64,000 nt of DNA from Halalkalibacter krulwichiae (GCF_002109385.1 NZ_CP020814.1:4301501-4365500); one strand, 5' to 3'. Shown: positions 35,400 through 44,822, numbered from the stretch's first letter. The notes: generated by a model from the sequence alone, not told the origin. Numbers and translations: made by a program.

Positions 35400-37332
35400 G
35401 CGTCTCATCTATCAAAATTTCAAAAAAAACCTGCAACATTACTACTTATATGTGTTCGCACTGACCTTTACCGTCGCCCTTTATTTCGCCTTTGTCACCT
35501 TGCAGTATGACCCTGCCCTTGATCAGACGAGCGGGACGATAAAAGGAGCTGCAGCACTGAAAACAGCATCGGTCTTACTCATTGCCATTGTTGCAGTCTT
35601 CTTGTTATATGCGAATAATATTTTCATTAAACGACGAAGCAAGGAAATTGCGTTGTTTCAGTTAATTGGGATGACAAAAGGCAAAATTGTACGCATCTTA
35701 AGTATTGAGAATTTCTTATTATATGCCGGTTCCTTAGCGTTTGGAGTCTTTCTTGGCTTTTCCGTTTCTCGCCTGATCATGATGATGTTGCTTTCAATTG
35801 TCGGAGTCGAAGAAGTTGCTTCCCTTCGCTTTTCTACAGAAGCTCTAATCCAGACATTAATCGTTTTTGGCGTCATCTTTTTGTTCATTGTCGCTATGAA
35901 TGGCTGGTACATTAAACGCCAAAGCATTCTTTCACTGTTCCATGCTGTTTCCGCAAGTGAGACACGCCGGAAGAAGATATCCTTTCTTGAAATCGTTATT
36001 GGTGTCGCCGGGATTGTTTCCATTATCACAGGTTATTATCTATCTTCTCGCTTATTTAGCGGTGAGATAACAGTCATGGGGAATTTATTCATTGCGATGC
36101 TTCTTATATTAGCTTCTGTCATTTTCGGAACCTATTTGTTTTACAAAGGGTCGATTAGCTTTCTATCTCATCTCATCCGCAAGAAAAAAGGCGGCTATTT
36201 AACGATCCATGATGTGTTATCTCTAGCAAGTGTCATGTTTAGAATGAAAAGCCATGCCTCGTTGTTAACGATCATTACAACGGTTTCTGCGTTAGCGATT
36301 GGGTTACTATCACTAAGCTACATTTCCTACTATTCGGCCGAAAAAATGGCAGAAAATAGCGTGCCGAATCATTTCTCATTAAGTGATCAAGAAGACGCCA
36401 ACGCTTTTAAAAACCTACTAGATAGCGCAAACATCGGGTATGAGGAATTGGAGTTGAATATCATTCAAGCAAAGGTTGATATTACTTCGATTGTTGACTC
36501 AAACATGGACGGTCTTTATGCGGATCCAAGTGAGATGGTCTTATCTATCGTGAGCGATGATTCTATTTCGGGCATTGACCTTCCAGAAAATGAGTCGCTC
36601 TTTATCGGTTATAATAATATGTTGGAAATCTTCATGCCACTTAAGGACGAAGGCCAATTTGACATTTTGGGCGTGACTGAATCGTTTGAACTAAACTATT
36701 TAGGTCTTAAAGATGACTCCCTTATTCCTTTTTACTTTACCGGCGGCGGGTTACCAACTGTCATCGTTGACCAATCAATTTATGAAAGCATTGCGAGCGA
36801 CCTTGATCCAGAATTACAAGGTAGGCCTTCTACTTATATCGGCATTGACATTTCTGAAAGAAGTCAACTCGAGAAAGCGAATACCCTCTTTAAAGAACCG
36901 GATTTCAGTGGCGACTATCATGAATCCCAGCTTGATGCCGCTAACATGCAAAAGCAAAATATGGGGTTGATTATGTTTATCGTCGGCTTTCTCGGCTTAA
37001 CGTTTTTGGTTACTTCTGGCTGCATTCTTTATTTTAAACAAATGGATGAAAGCGAGGAGGAAAAGCCAAACTACACGATCTTACGAAAACTTGGCTTTAC
37101 CGAACAAGACCTCATGCGTGGTGTTCAAACGAAGCAACTATTTACATTTGGAATCCCGCTTGTTCTCGGATTGTCACACAGCTATTTCGCTGTTCAATCA
37201 GGCTGGTTCTTTTTCGGAACAGAAGTTTGGACACCTATGCTTTTAGTGATGGGATTTTATACAGCTTTATACTCGATTTTTGGTATCTTGTCTGTCCTTT
37301 ATTACAAGCGAGTGATCCGACAAGCATTGTAG
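35389..37332 (+). CDS. ABC transporter permease (BceB-like)
   Basis: The 647-residue permease has ten predicted helices in the Bce arrangement, with FtsX-like domains near the N- and C-termini. A large extracellular domain (about 310-520) between helices VII and VIII determines peptide specificity in the family. The N-terminus [20 protein letters not shown] is typical. It completes a RSAB module. A terminator follows. Confidence 0.93.
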   Translation: MTIKRLIYQNFKKNLQHYYLYVFALTFTVALYFAFVTLQYDPALDQTSGTIKGAAALKTASVLLIAIVAVFLLYANNIFIKRRSKEIALFQLIGMTKGKIVRILSIENFLLYAGSLAFGVFLGFSVSRLIMMMLLSIVGVEEVASLRFSTEALIQTLIVFGVIFLFIVAMNGWYIKRQSILSLFHAVSASETRRKKISFLEIVIGVAGIVSIITGYYLSSRLFSGEITVMGNLFIAMLLILASVIFGTYLFYKGSISFLSHLIRKKKGGYLTIHDVLSLASVMFRMKSHASLLTIITTVSALAIGLLSLSYISYYSAEKMAENSVPNHFSLSDQEDANAFKNLLDSANIGYEELELNIIQAKVDITSIVDSNMDGLYADPSEMVLSIVSDDSISGIDLPENESLFIGYNNMLEIFMPLKDEGQFDILGVTESFELNYLGLKDDSLIPFYFTGGGLPTVIVDQSIYESIASDLDPELQGRPSTYIGIDISERSQLEKANTLFKEPDFSGDYHESQLDAANMQKQNMGLIMFIVGFLGLTFLVTSGCILYFKQMDESEEEKPNYTILRKLGFTEQDLMRGVQTKQLFTFGIPLVLGLSHSYFAVQSGWFFFGTEVWTPMLLVMGFYTALYSIFGILSVLYYKRVIRQAL

Positions 37333-37333
37333 T

Positions 37334-37357
37334 CGCACTGGATGAAAGTCGAGTGCG
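37334..37357 (+). terminator. Terminator of the BceAB-type operon
   Basis: CGCACT pairs with AGTGCG around a 12-base loop and is followed by GCTTTCATTTTTTCC. Confidence 0.6.
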
Positions 37358-37361
37358 GCTT

Positions 37362-38540
37362 TCATTTTTTCCCCGAAGTACTCATCCCTGTTTCATAGCG
37401 CGATCCTGCGACTGCCTTTCCTCCTACGACAACCCATTCGCGTGTAGGTACCGTTGCTACAGCATGCTCTAAATTCAGCGCTGACACTAATAGAAAATCA
37501 GCACGTTCTCCAAGCATCGGAACGAGTGAATCGTTGGTGGCAAACCGAAAAGCTCGAACGAGTTGATCATCTTCAACCCAATTTGAACGCTCAGCGAGTC
37601 TACTTAGACGTGCGAGCATATCAACGTTCCCAAATGGAGACCATGCATCAAGAATATTATCCGTTCCAAGTTTCACGTTCACACCAAGTGCTGCTAGTTG
37701 CGTGACGTTTGGCATCGGTCGGTCAATGGGAACACTTGAAAGAATAGAAATTCGATGTTTTTTCAAGCGTCTTCCAAGCTTTGCTACAGCCTCTTCAGAC
37801 ACTTGACCAAGGCAATAAGCATGGCTAACACTGACATGCCCTTGTAAGCGTGCTTCCTTCGTATAATCGACGACTTTATCAATTGTGTATAAACCAAGAT
37901 GCCCAGGGTCATGCAGATGAATATCAACCCCGCTCTTATAGGTTGTAGCCAATTCAAATACGTGTTCCAATGACGATTCGATATGTCGATCCAAGCCGCC
38001 TGGATCGACAGCACCAACAAGGTCGGCTCCTTCCTCCATTGCTTCTTTCAATACCTCATAGGATTTTGATCGAAGTAAACCTTGCTGAGGAAAGGCCACA
38101 ATCTCTATTTTAACTTTCCCCTGGAATTCATCGCGTACTTGTTTGATCGCCTCTAAATGTGTGAGCCCTAGTTCGGGGTCAACATCAACATGAGTCCGAA
38201 TATGAGTGGTTCCTTTTTCAAGCATCAATTGAAGCAATTTGCGGGCGCGGTCCATGACACTTCCTTCTAAACTCGCAAGCAATTTCTTTTCACGTTCAAG
38301 TTGCTTTGGCAGACTATCGATTGCTTTACGTGAGCGCCATGTCTCACCAATGAAATGTTTATCTAGGTGACAGTGCATATCCGAAAGCGCCGGGATATAT
38401 AACAAGCCCTCTGCATCTATCTCATTTTCAAAAGTGACTTTATTGTCCTCATCTTCCTCAATTTTCGTGAAAAGTCCTTGTTCTGCCGTTAATTTGTAAA
38501 GCTGCCTCCCAACCCTAACTCGTCTCCAAATTGAGCTCAT
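37362..38540 (-). CDS. Amidohydrolase, cytosine deaminase-like
   Basis: The 392-residue metal-dependent hydrolase has H56 and H58 in SDMHCHLDK, a later metal histidine in DIHLHDPG, SHAYCLG and the catalytic aspartate in GTDNILDAWSPFG, the signature of the CodA/TrzN-like branch. It should deaminate a pyrimidine- or triazine-like heterocycle. No permease gene adjoins it, in contrast to codBA operons. The substrate is uncertain. Confidence 0.85.
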   Translation of the reverse strand: MSSIWRRVRVGRQLYKLTAEQGLFTKIEEDEDNKVTFENEIDAEGLLYIPALSDMHCHLDKHFIGETWRSRKAIDSLPKQLEREKKLLASLEGSVMDRARKLLQLMLEKGTTHIRTHVDVDPELGLTHLEAIKQVRDEFQGKVKIEIVAFPQQGLLRSKSYEVLKEAMEEGADLVGAVDPGGLDRHIESSLEHVFELATTYKSGVDIHLHDPGHLGLYTIDKVVDYTKEARLQGHVSVSHAYCLGQVSEEAVAKLGRRLKKHRISILSSVPIDRPMPNVTQLAALGVNVKLGTDNILDAWSPFGNVDMLARLSRLAERSNWVEDDQLVRAFRFATNDSLVPMLGERADFLLVSALNLEHAVATVPTREWVVVGGKAVAGSRYETGMSTSGKK

Positions 38541-38691
38541 AGCGTAGCCTCCTATTTTTTTGTCACTTAGCTACTATATGACTTTCCTTTTTGTTATAGA
38601 CTGCGCTTTTCCCTTATGCTTCTACCTAAATTTTTACATAGATGAACAGTTTATACCCCGTCCTTGTAAGGAGATGTTACAGAAAAAAAAG

Positions 38692-38729
38692 AGACTGCCT
38701 CCAAGGTCGTATCGACCTTACAGACAGCC
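38692..38729 (-). terminator. Intrinsic terminator of the CueP-type gene
   Basis: AAGGTCG and CGACCTT form the inner stem with loop ATA, and AGACTGCC/AGACAGCC-type pairing extends it. Eight T follow on the minus strand. Confidence 0.9.
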
Positions 38730-38738
38730 TTATCTACT

Positions 38739-39272
38739 CTACATGAACTGCATCGTTGTGATACAAGTTGGATCTCCTTCAAACGTTGATAGCTCTGATT
38801 CGAGCGTTTCCCCGCCAACGTGTTCAATTACAACACGGTAGTTGTTGTCGCGTGGCAACCATAAATCGAGGAATCCGTTTGCTGGCGTCTCCATCGTATC
38901 ATCGATGATAACATTTCCACCCATGTCTTCAATATATACGTTAAATGATTCGTTCACTAGTTCTCCTTGACAACCTGTCAAGTTGTGATTCATTCAAGGA
39001 TGAGTGTGATCATAATATGGTGCGATTGAAACAAAAAATTCATCTTCCGGTAACTCATAGACAACTTGACTTCCATCACTGTCTGTAACAATTAGTTCAT
39101 GTGAAGTGATCGAAGCATTTTCATTTTGGATATTTCCGACACTGTATTCATGAACCAGTTCCTTGATCTCAGGCTCTTGAAGTGCTGCCTGCTGATCATT
39201 ATTAACAGCAAAGACATACACGAATAAAGCAACCGAAAGCAATCCAATAACAGCAAAGACTTTTCTTTTCAT
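38739..39272 (-). CDS. CueP-family metal-binding protein, candidate selenoprotein (in-frame TGA)
   Basis: The gene reads as one 177-residue protein if TGA at 38994-38996 is decoded as residue 93. An N-terminal signal or anchor (MKRKVFAVIGLLSVALFVY) precedes the CueP-type domain. From family memory the motif is C-x2-H-x4-C; here it reads TGA-x2-H96-x4-C101, in THP-U-MNHNLTGCQGE. The C-terminal cysteine block PTCITTMQ (C170) is also intact. Frame is unchanged across the TGA, so no indel is involved. Directly after it a hairpin with a GGT loop begins (separate entry). CueP proteins bind copper outside the membrane. The ATG follows AAGGAGAG. The alternative is a simple nonsense mutation in a TGC/TGT codon. 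Confidence 0.72.
38966..38982 (-). promoter_or_regulatory. SECIS-like hairpin downstream of the TGA
   Basis: On the minus strand CTTGACA-GGT-TGTCAAG forms a perfect 7-bp stem. The GGT loop begins 18 nucleotides after the TGA, the same spacing I recall for the E. coli fdhF SECIS, whose loop also begins GGT. The hairpin is within the coding sequence and encodes part of NLTGCQG. Confidence 0.65.
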
Positions 39273-39410
39273 ATGTGCTTCTCTCCTTGTCTCTCCGCTT
39301 TCTCTAAAGAATTTTTCCACCATTATCTTACCATAGTTTCACCGCCTACCTCTGTCCAACTAACGGCAAACATTTGAACATTTCACAACTCATTGAAAGA
39401 AACAAAGAGA

Positions 39411-39430
39411 GCGTCTCAAGATTAAGACGC
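39411..39430 (-). terminator. Possible weak terminator
   Basis: GCGTCT pairs with AGACGC around 8 bases. CTCTTTGTTTC follows on the minus strand after the 137-residue membrane protein gene. Confidence 0.45.
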
Positions 39431-39448
39431 CCCCTCATATTTTTCTAT

Positions 39449-39862
39449 TTACGACTCTTTCAAATTTGCCCTAAAAGCGTAACTGATTACAAGTAATACA
39501 TGGTAAAAGAACAAAGAGGCAATCACCCCAATGACTAAGAAAAACAATACATTTCCCCACTCTTGTCTAAACAACGACACATAGAAAAAGTAATTAACAA
39601 CGACGCCCCCAACTGCATAAATCATCAAGGCCCGAGGGTATATTTCGTTTGTTTTCCTCGGTTTCCATTTAGTAAGTAGCTTTTCTGCAAGCACAGCAAA
39701 GGTGACACCACCTATAAGAAGCATAGGAAACGAATAAAAGAGTGCCACTGTGAACATGAAAGAAAACGAAATTGTTGAAGGTCTCGACAGCACTGCTGCA
39801 AGCGCAATGGATAACATGATTGCACAAATGAAAGACGCTAAACCTTTTTCTATTAGTTTCAT
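39449..39862 (-). CDS. Membrane protein, four helices, unknown
   Basis: This 137-residue hydrophobic protein has four predicted helices and the basic loop TKWKPRKTNE. No family is recognised. It lies between the CueP-type and CapA-type genes and appears to be its own unit. Confidence 0.6.
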   Translation of the reverse strand: MKLIEKGLASFICAIMLSIALAAVLSRPSTISFSFMFTVALFYSFPMLLIGGVTFAVLAEKLLTKWKPRKTNEIYPRALMIYAVGGVVVNYFFYVSLFRQEWGNVLFFLVIGVIASLFFYHVLLVISYAFRANLKES

Positions 39863-39938
39863 AACGCTCTCCTTCCGTTTATGGCTTTAGTTTCACTCTA
39901 CCATATGAACAGAAGGTGTTGGAGCTAGTTACTTGCTT

Positions 39939-41051
39939 TTATTGCACATACTTCTTTGTATGGCTTTTGATCTCTTCAAATGAACTTCCACTAATCGCGG
40001 GCGTTTCGATTTCCGAAAACGGATAAACTTTGTATAAATTCTCTTCTTTGACGACAATTGTCGGTTCAATTTCTGGTGAGTGGATTTGAACCGTCTGATC
40101 GCCTCTTATATTTTTCGTAATATCAATGGTCGCCACTCCACCAACATCAGTATAGTTAAAGTCTTGTCCTGACAAAAAATTTCCTAGTGAATAAAAGACC
40201 GTTGTTTCATGACCGGATTCTTGCTTAATCACATCGATTGGTTGCAAGACATGAGGGTGATGGCCAAAAATAATATCCGCCCCAGCTTCAGATAATAACT
40301 GGGCGAGCTGGCGTTGTTCTTGATTAGGCTCACGTTCGTACTCTGCACCCCAGTGCATATGAACAATGACGACATCAACCTTTTCTCTGAGTCTTTCAAC
40401 GTCCGATTTCATTCGCTCTTTGTCGATTAAAGCAACAATGTCTTCATGGCCAACAGGAAGAGCGATGCCATTGGTTCCATATGTGTATGCTAGAATTCCA
40501 ATCGTTACATCATTCACCGATACAATCCGATCTCTTTTTCGGTCTTCTCGATCACGATAAACACCGACATATTCCATTTGAATTTCGTCATAGAAATCAA
40601 GCGCACTCATTACAGCTTGAGGCCCTCGGTCAATCGTATGATTATTCGCACCAACCACCATATCAATACCAAGAGCTTGTAGATTACGAACAATTTCTTG
40701 CGGACTATTAAAAGCTGGGTACGTTGACAGGCCGATTTCAACCCCACCTGGCATCGATTCTTGATTGGCCATCATAAAGTCAGGAGCCTCTAGTAGTACT
40801 TGGACAGGCTTAAGCATTGGCATGAAGTCATAGCCTGCATCGGTTACTGCTAAATCATAGACACGCTCATGAAGCAATACATCGCCGATGGCTCCAACTG
40901 TAATCGTCACTTCTTCTTCCATTTCTTTTGTTGACATACTCACATGTTTATCTTTTGCCGCTTTTACATTGAGCGGATCGGGATCATCTTCTAGCGCTTG
41001 TTGACAGCCAATTAATAGAAAGATGAATATGATGAACAAGTAGTTTCTCAT
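39939..41051 (-). CDS. CapA-family lipoprotein (PGA_cap metallophosphatase fold)
   Basis: The 370-residue protein has a lipobox LIGC at about residue 16. The PGA_cap domain follows: GAIGDVLLHERVY, ANQESMPGG, GANNHTIDRG and VHMHWGAEY with FGHHPHVLQP are its metal-site blocks. The fold is calcineurin-like. Relatives act in poly-gamma-glutamate synthesis or as uncharacterised surface enzymes; no capB or capC is nearby, so capsule synthesis is not supported. Confidence 0.88.
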   Translation of the reverse strand: MRNYLFIIFIFLLIGCQQALEDDPDPLNVKAAKDKHVSMSTKEMEEEVTITVGAIGDVLLHERVYDLAVTDAGYDFMPMLKPVQVLLEAPDFMMANQESMPGGVEIGLSTYPAFNSPQEIVRNLQALGIDMVVGANNHTIDRGPQAVMSALDFYDEIQMEYVGVYRDREDRKRDRIVSVNDVTIGILAYTYGTNGIALPVGHEDIVALIDKERMKSDVERLREKVDVVIVHMHWGAEYEREPNQEQRQLAQLLSEAGADIIFGHHPHVLQPIDVIKQESGHETTVFYSLGNFLSGQDFNYTDVGGVATIDITKNIRGDQTVQIHSPEIEPTIVVKEENLYKVYPFSEIETPAISGSSFEEIKSHTKKYVQ

Positions 41052-41276
41052 AAAAGGTAACCTCCCCCTCTAACGTTTGGCATCAGTATAGCCAAAGTTT
41101 GGAAAGGTTATTGCTTTGGTTCGACATTTTCCGGGAAATGATCAGGCAGTTTCCTCATTCTGAAATGGCCAAGCACCACATGCGCACATTTTAAAAAATG
41201 TAGGAACTCGTCTATACTCTACTTAGAGGCTATGAATATAGTGTTACTATAGGAGGTAGAAACCAGTTAAAGAGAC

Positions 41277-41618
41277 ATGAATGACAGATTATTAAAAGGG
41301 CAGCCAAAAAAAGATGACAACCTCCTACATGCTGTTCGCATCGAACAGAATCATCATCAAATAGGTATAGGCAAAACATATGATTCCTCCCTTATGACTG
41401 CTGACCGGATATGGCAATGCTCTTACCATTTGTTCACTCCCATTGAACAAAAAGAGACTGTGTCAAACGTACACAGTCTCAAATTTTACATAGCTAAGCT
41501 ATTTGTCTTACCAGTACGGACGATAAGGGTAGACATAGTACGGATATGGTCTATACGGATATGGGTACACAGGATATGGGTATGGATAAGGAGGGTAATA
41601 ATATCTAGGTGGTGTTAG
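41277..41618 (+). other. Doubtful reading frame between CapA-type and coat-like genes
   Basis: The 113-codon frame has an upstream GGAGG that is too far away (about 20 bases) for normal initiation. Its last third runs through the minus-strand terminator and antisense to the coat-like gene. The first 65 codons are not low-complexity, so a shorter decayed gene is possible. I would not count it as a gene without a homologue. Confidence 0.2.
41454..41480 (-). terminator. Intrinsic terminator of the coat-like gene
   Basis: GAGACTGTGT and ACACAGTCTC form a 10-bp stem with a 7-base loop, followed on the minus strand by CTTTTTGTTC. Confidence 0.88.
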
Positions 41619-41738
41619 TAATGCACCCGCTGCTAAGCCCGTCAGAAATGGAACTCCAAATCCAAAACCGCCTCCTCCGTATCCAAAACCGCCTCCTCCT
41701 GTGAGAAATCTTTGGTCTGTTTGGTGATAGTTATTCAT
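41508..41738 (-). CDS. Gly/Tyr/Pro-rich small protein, spore-coat-like
   Basis: The 76-residue protein begins MNNYHQTDQRFL, continues with a glycine-rich stretch (GGGGFGYGGGGFGFG), has one short hydrophobic helix (FLTGLAAGALLTP) and ends in a YPYPYP-type tail of about 30 residues rich in tyrosine, proline and arginine. The composition resembles small spore-coat or exosporium proteins of bacilli. ATG 41738 follows GGGAGGAAG. A coat role is an inference from composition only. Confidence 0.72.
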   Translation of the reverse strand: MNNYHQTDQRFLTGGGGFGYGGGGFGFGVPFLTGLAAGALLTPPRYYYPPYPYPYPVYPYPYRPYPYYVYPYRPYW

Positions 41739-41844
41739 AATTATCTTCCTCCCATTGCTTTTTCTTAACGGCCTATTAAACAATATGCCGAATGAAGAAG
41801 AAGCTCTTGGGCACTAAACCCTCTTTTTTAAAATTTACATACAG

Positions 41845-41876
41845 AAAAAGGCGTTAGTCAATCCTAGCGCCTTTTT
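41845..41876 (-). terminator. Terminator overlapping the SRPBCC stop codon
   Basis: AAAAAGGCG and CGCCTTTTT pair. The stop codon sits in the loop. A T-run follows on the minus strand. Confidence 0.8.
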
Positions 41877-42312
41877 CTGCCTCTTGTTTCACTCGATGAA
41901 CAAAGTCTACAACTACTTTTTCCGTAGCAAACAATAAGAACAGCTTCACAAACCATTTGAGTGGCTGATTAGTCGCTGTATATGTAAGCAAAGTTGTGCC
42001 ATCGTTGATTTTCTTTAATTGATACCTTGCTGTAATCTTAAACATATTCGCAAGGGTAAAGCCGATTTTTAGCTTCTTTTCATTGTCTTTGTTTTCATAT
42101 TCTAGCGTTTCCACTTCATATTGTTGCACACGTTTGCCTTCTTTGTATGTTTGAAGGTATACACTGCCGACGCCTTCCTCCGTTACATGAACTGGCTTAT
42201 TTTCGACAACTTGGGGCATAATTTTTTGGATGTTTTCCAATGAGCCGTCAAAGTAGTCCCATATTTTTTCGATTGGTGCATCGATTTCAATTGATTTCGT
42301 CCACGTTTTCAT
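41854..42312 (-). CDS. SRPBCC (START/Bet v1-like) family protein
   Basis: The 152-residue protein opens with TKSIEIDAPIEKIWDYFDG, the typical SRPBCC first strand and helix. It continues with alternating strands (GSVYLQTYKEGKRVQQYEVETLEY; cores GSVYLQTY and YEVETLEY) and ends in a long helix VDFVHRVKQEAEKG. The fold forms a hydrophobic ligand cavity. Ligand and role are unknown. A 55-residue membrane protein gene lies 31 bases upstream on the same strand. Confidence 0.82.
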   Translation of the reverse strand: MKTWTKSIEIDAPIEKIWDYFDGSLENIQKIMPQVVENKPVHVTEEGVGSVYLQTYKEGKRVQQYEVETLEYENKDNEKKLKIGFTLANMFKITARYQLKKINDGTTLLTYTATNQPLKWFVKLFLLFATEKVVVDFVHRVKQEAEKGARID

Positions 42313-42343
42313 AAAGCACCTCGTCTTTTTTTGGTCTACCTTA

Positions 42344-42511
42344 TTAATTCCACACAGTTATCAAGTTCCCCTTCCTGAGCATAGCCACGAACGCTCCTAC
42401 TAAATCATTTGCTGCGTAAACAATGGCAAGAGGGATGAACGCCACCCCGATTTTGCTTATGACTATTCGAAACGGATTTTCGTTCTTTTTATTTCCTTCC
42501 TTCGCTTGCAT
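42344..42511 (-). CDS. Small single-helix membrane protein (55 residues)
   Basis: The frame begins MQAKEGNKKNENPFRIVI and has one hydrophobic segment (VAFIPLAIVYAANDLVGAFV), then a short basic tail. AGGTGGGGGA lies before the ATG, a good ribosome binding site. It sits 31 bases upstream of the SRPBCC gene, so the two are probably co-transcribed. No family is recognised. Confidence 0.6.
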   Translation of the reverse strand: MQAKEGNKKNENPFRIVISKIGVAFIPLAIVYAANDLVGAFVAMLRKGNLITVWN

Positions 42512-42569
42512 ACATTCCCCCACCTAGAAACATACTATCAAAGCAAATTCAAGAAAAAGGGGATCGTTT

Positions 42570-43070
42570 ATGAGCGAGAAGAATTTTCTTTGGCTTTTAC
42601 AAGGGATGACCATTGGCAGTTTACCGTTTGTGCTTTTTCGAAAGCAGCCGATAAAAGATTGGCTAATCGTCTTCTTCTTAGTTGGGATCGTTTCAGGCAA
42701 CATTGATAAATGGCTAACAAGAAAGGGTATCTTACAATACCCAGTCAGAACGTTTCCAAGGTTTTTACAGACTTCCTTCTTATTTGACTATCTTCTTTGT
42801 CCGCTTTTAAATGTTCTCTATAACCAGATCACCTTTAAAGATAAGCCAAAACTTGCACTATTGAAATTATTCTTGTTTATTACACCTATGACTGTGTTTG
42901 AACTTTTCTTAGAAAAGAATACGAACTTAATCAAATGGAAGAAAGGATGGACCTTTTATCATACGTACATCTCGACTTTCACAAAATACTTCAGTGTTCG
43001 CCTCCTAATGGGATTAATAAGAAACATAAGTAGGTCACAAGAACAGAATCACCGCTACCAAACAGACTAA
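42570..43070 (+). CDS. CBO0543-family membrane protein
   Basis: This 166-residue protein has the family pattern: hydrophobic helices, then GNIDKWLTRKGILQYPVRTFPR and FDYLLCPLLNVLYNQ (given as adjoining blocks; NIDKWLTRKGILQYP is the core). It ends in a basic tail. The family is common in spore formers and uncharacterised. A terminator overlaps its stop codon. Confidence 0.75.
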   Translation: MSEKNFLWLLQGMTIGSLPFVLFRKQPIKDWLIVFFLVGIVSGNIDKWLTRKGILQYPVRTFPRFLQTSFLFDYLLCPLLNVLYNQITFKDKPKLALLKLFLFITPMTVFELFLEKNTNLIKWKKGWTFYHTYISTFTKYFSVRLLMGLIRNISRSQEQNHRYQTD

Positions 43071-43093
43071 TTCCCTTTGTGGTAAGGTCTGTT
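43061..43093 (+). terminator. Terminator overlapping a stop codon
   Basis: AACAGAC pairs with GTCTGTT and eight T follow. The stop codon of the CBO0543 gene lies at the base of the stem. Confidence 0.8.
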
Positions 43094-43196
43094 TTTTTTA
43101 CAGCTAACCTCCTAGGCATGCTAGTACAAAACCTTTACATTTTTTCAATCATATTAGCGAACCCTAACGGTATTACAACAGGAAAGGGATTTGAAC

Positions 43197-43763
43197 ATGA
43201 GGCATATCCTTCTATCTACATTTCTCATTTGGTTAAATTACCGTAAGCGAACGTGGACGCTTCTTCCGCACTTTTTTCAGGCATTGATTTACATCGCTTT
43301 TATAAATTCCTCTTACTATTATTTTTTTAAGAACCGTATTCTTTGGGAGCTGCAATCGACCTGCTTGAGCTTAAAGGCGTTACGCGTTATCCATATTTTT
43401 ATCATTACGCCTTTAATTTTCTTACTCTGCATGGTGAACTTTCCGAAAGAGAATGTTCGGAAACAAATGAAGCATATTGTGAAATGGGCATGCATGTGTG
43501 CTTCTTTCGAATTCATCGGGCTAAAATCAAATATGATTTACTTTAAGCATAAATGGAACATTCTTTGGTCATGGCTCATCTATATTTTGCTTTTCTCGTA
43601 TGGATATGCTTACCCGAAGAAACCGGCTCTCGTTTGGGGACTATCGATGCCGACACTACTATTTTTCTTAATAAGATTTAAAGCTCCATTCAGAAGAGTC
43701 ATGTTATTCGGGCCGATATTATTTTTAGTAAATAGGTTCAACATCTTCCGCACTCTTACCTAA
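43197..43763 (+). CDS. CBO0543-like membrane protein, second member
   Basis: This 188-residue hydrophobic protein has helices and motifs YIAFINSSYYYFFKNRILWE, IHIFIITPLIFLL and KHKWNILWSWLIYI, resembling CBO0543-type proteins, though the first is not obviously a recent duplicate of its neighbour. The ATG at 43197 follows GAAAGGGA. It is followed 26 bases later by the DUF3231 gene, probably in one operon. Confidence 0.65.
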   Translation: MRHILLSTFLIWLNYRKRTWTLLPHFFQALIYIAFINSSYYYFFKNRILWELQSTCLSLKALRVIHIFIITPLIFLLCMVNFPKENVRKQMKHIVKWACMCASFEFIGLKSNMIYFKHKWNILWSWLIYILLFSYGYAYPKKPALVWGLSMPTLLFFLIRFKAPFRRVMLFGPILFLVNRFNIFRTLT

Positions 43764-43789
43764 GTATGGAAAAGAAAGGAGAAACATCA

Positions 43790-44770
43790 ATGAAATCGAA
43801 ACACCATGCTCCGTTAACATCAGCAGAAATTTCAAGTTTATGGACTTCATTTATTGGTGACAGCATGTCCATTTGCGTTCTTAGCTACTTTTACGAAAAA
43901 GTCGAAGATCCTGAGATTAAAAATTTGCTCAAATTTGCTCTTAAGCTTTCTAATGAACACGTCTCTGTCATTGATAAAATCTACCAACAGGAAGGGTTGC
44001 CCACTCCTAAAGGTTTTTCTAACAAAGAAGATGTCAACGTAAATGCACCAAGGCTCTTTAACGATACTCTCTACCTTTATTATTTGAAGAACATGACAAA
44101 AGCTGGATTAACGACGTATGCAATCATTTTACCTAATATGTCGAGGCTTGATATTCGTGAGTTCTTTTCAAGTTGTCTCGCTTCCTCAACAGAGCTTTAT
44201 AACGAGGTGACAGATCTTTTACTTAAAAAGGGCTTAGAAATAAGAGCTCCACAAATTCCTTACCATAAAGAAATTACATTTGTAGAAAAGCAAAGCTTTT
44301 TAGCAGGATGGCTCGGAGAACAGAGGCCGCTGACTGGAACAGAGATTATGTATTTACATGCGAATATCCAAACGAATAACATTGGTCAAGCTATCGCTTT
44401 AGGATTTGCTCAAGTGGCTCAAGATCAAGAGGTAAAAGCCTATATGAAAAGAGGATCTGACATTGCTAAAAAGCATATTGAACTATTCTCAAAACAGTTA
44501 TTAGACCACAATCTTCCTGCCCCAATGTCATCACACTTTGAAGTACTACCAGAGAAGATCCCTCCTTTTTCCGATAAACTAATGATGTATCATACAGGCT
44601 TAATGAGTTCTGCGGGCATGGGCAATTACGGGATTTCGATGTCACTCAGCCAACGACGGGACCTCGTCACAAATTACGCTAGGCTCGTTGCTGAGGTCGG
44701 AACATATGCAGATGACGGCTTATCCCTCATGATTAAACATGCGTGGTTAGAGAGACCGCCTCATGCATAG
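43790..44770 (+). CDS. DUF3231 family protein
   Basis: The 326-residue protein consists of two DUF3231 repeats of about 160 residues. Each begins LTSAEISSLWTSFIGDSM or LTGTEIMYLHANIQTNNI and contains helices ending in H..V or H..L; these are four-helix, ferritin-like bundles. The family is found mainly in spore-forming bacilli, and its role is not known. The ATG 43790 follows AAAGGAGAAAC. A terminator follows. Confidence 0.9.
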   Translation: MKSKHHAPLTSAEISSLWTSFIGDSMSICVLSYFYEKVEDPEIKNLLKFALKLSNEHVSVIDKIYQQEGLPTPKGFSNKEDVNVNAPRLFNDTLYLYYLKNMTKAGLTTYAIILPNMSRLDIREFFSSCLASSTELYNEVTDLLLKKGLEIRAPQIPYHKEITFVEKQSFLAGWLGEQRPLTGTEIMYLHANIQTNNIGQAIALGFAQVAQDQEVKAYMKRGSDIAKKHIELFSKQLLDHNLPAPMSSHFEVLPEKIPPFSDKLMMYHTGLMSSAGMGNYGISMSLSQRRDLVTNYARLVAEVGTYADDGLSLMIKHAWLERPPHA

Positions 44771-44822
44771 TTTTCATAATCACTGGTCTCCCTTCATCTT
44801 TATTGTTTGATACGACGAGAAG

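Noticed and set aside
38739..38993. Separate 84-codon gene starting at ATG 38993
   Set aside because: There is no ribosome binding site in front of it, and its sequence is the direct continuation of the CueP-type protein in the same frame.
41277..41618. Plus-strand gene of 113 codons
   Set aside because: It runs through a minus-strand terminator and antisense to a convincing gene, and the ribosome binding site is too far away; kept only as a doubtful entry.
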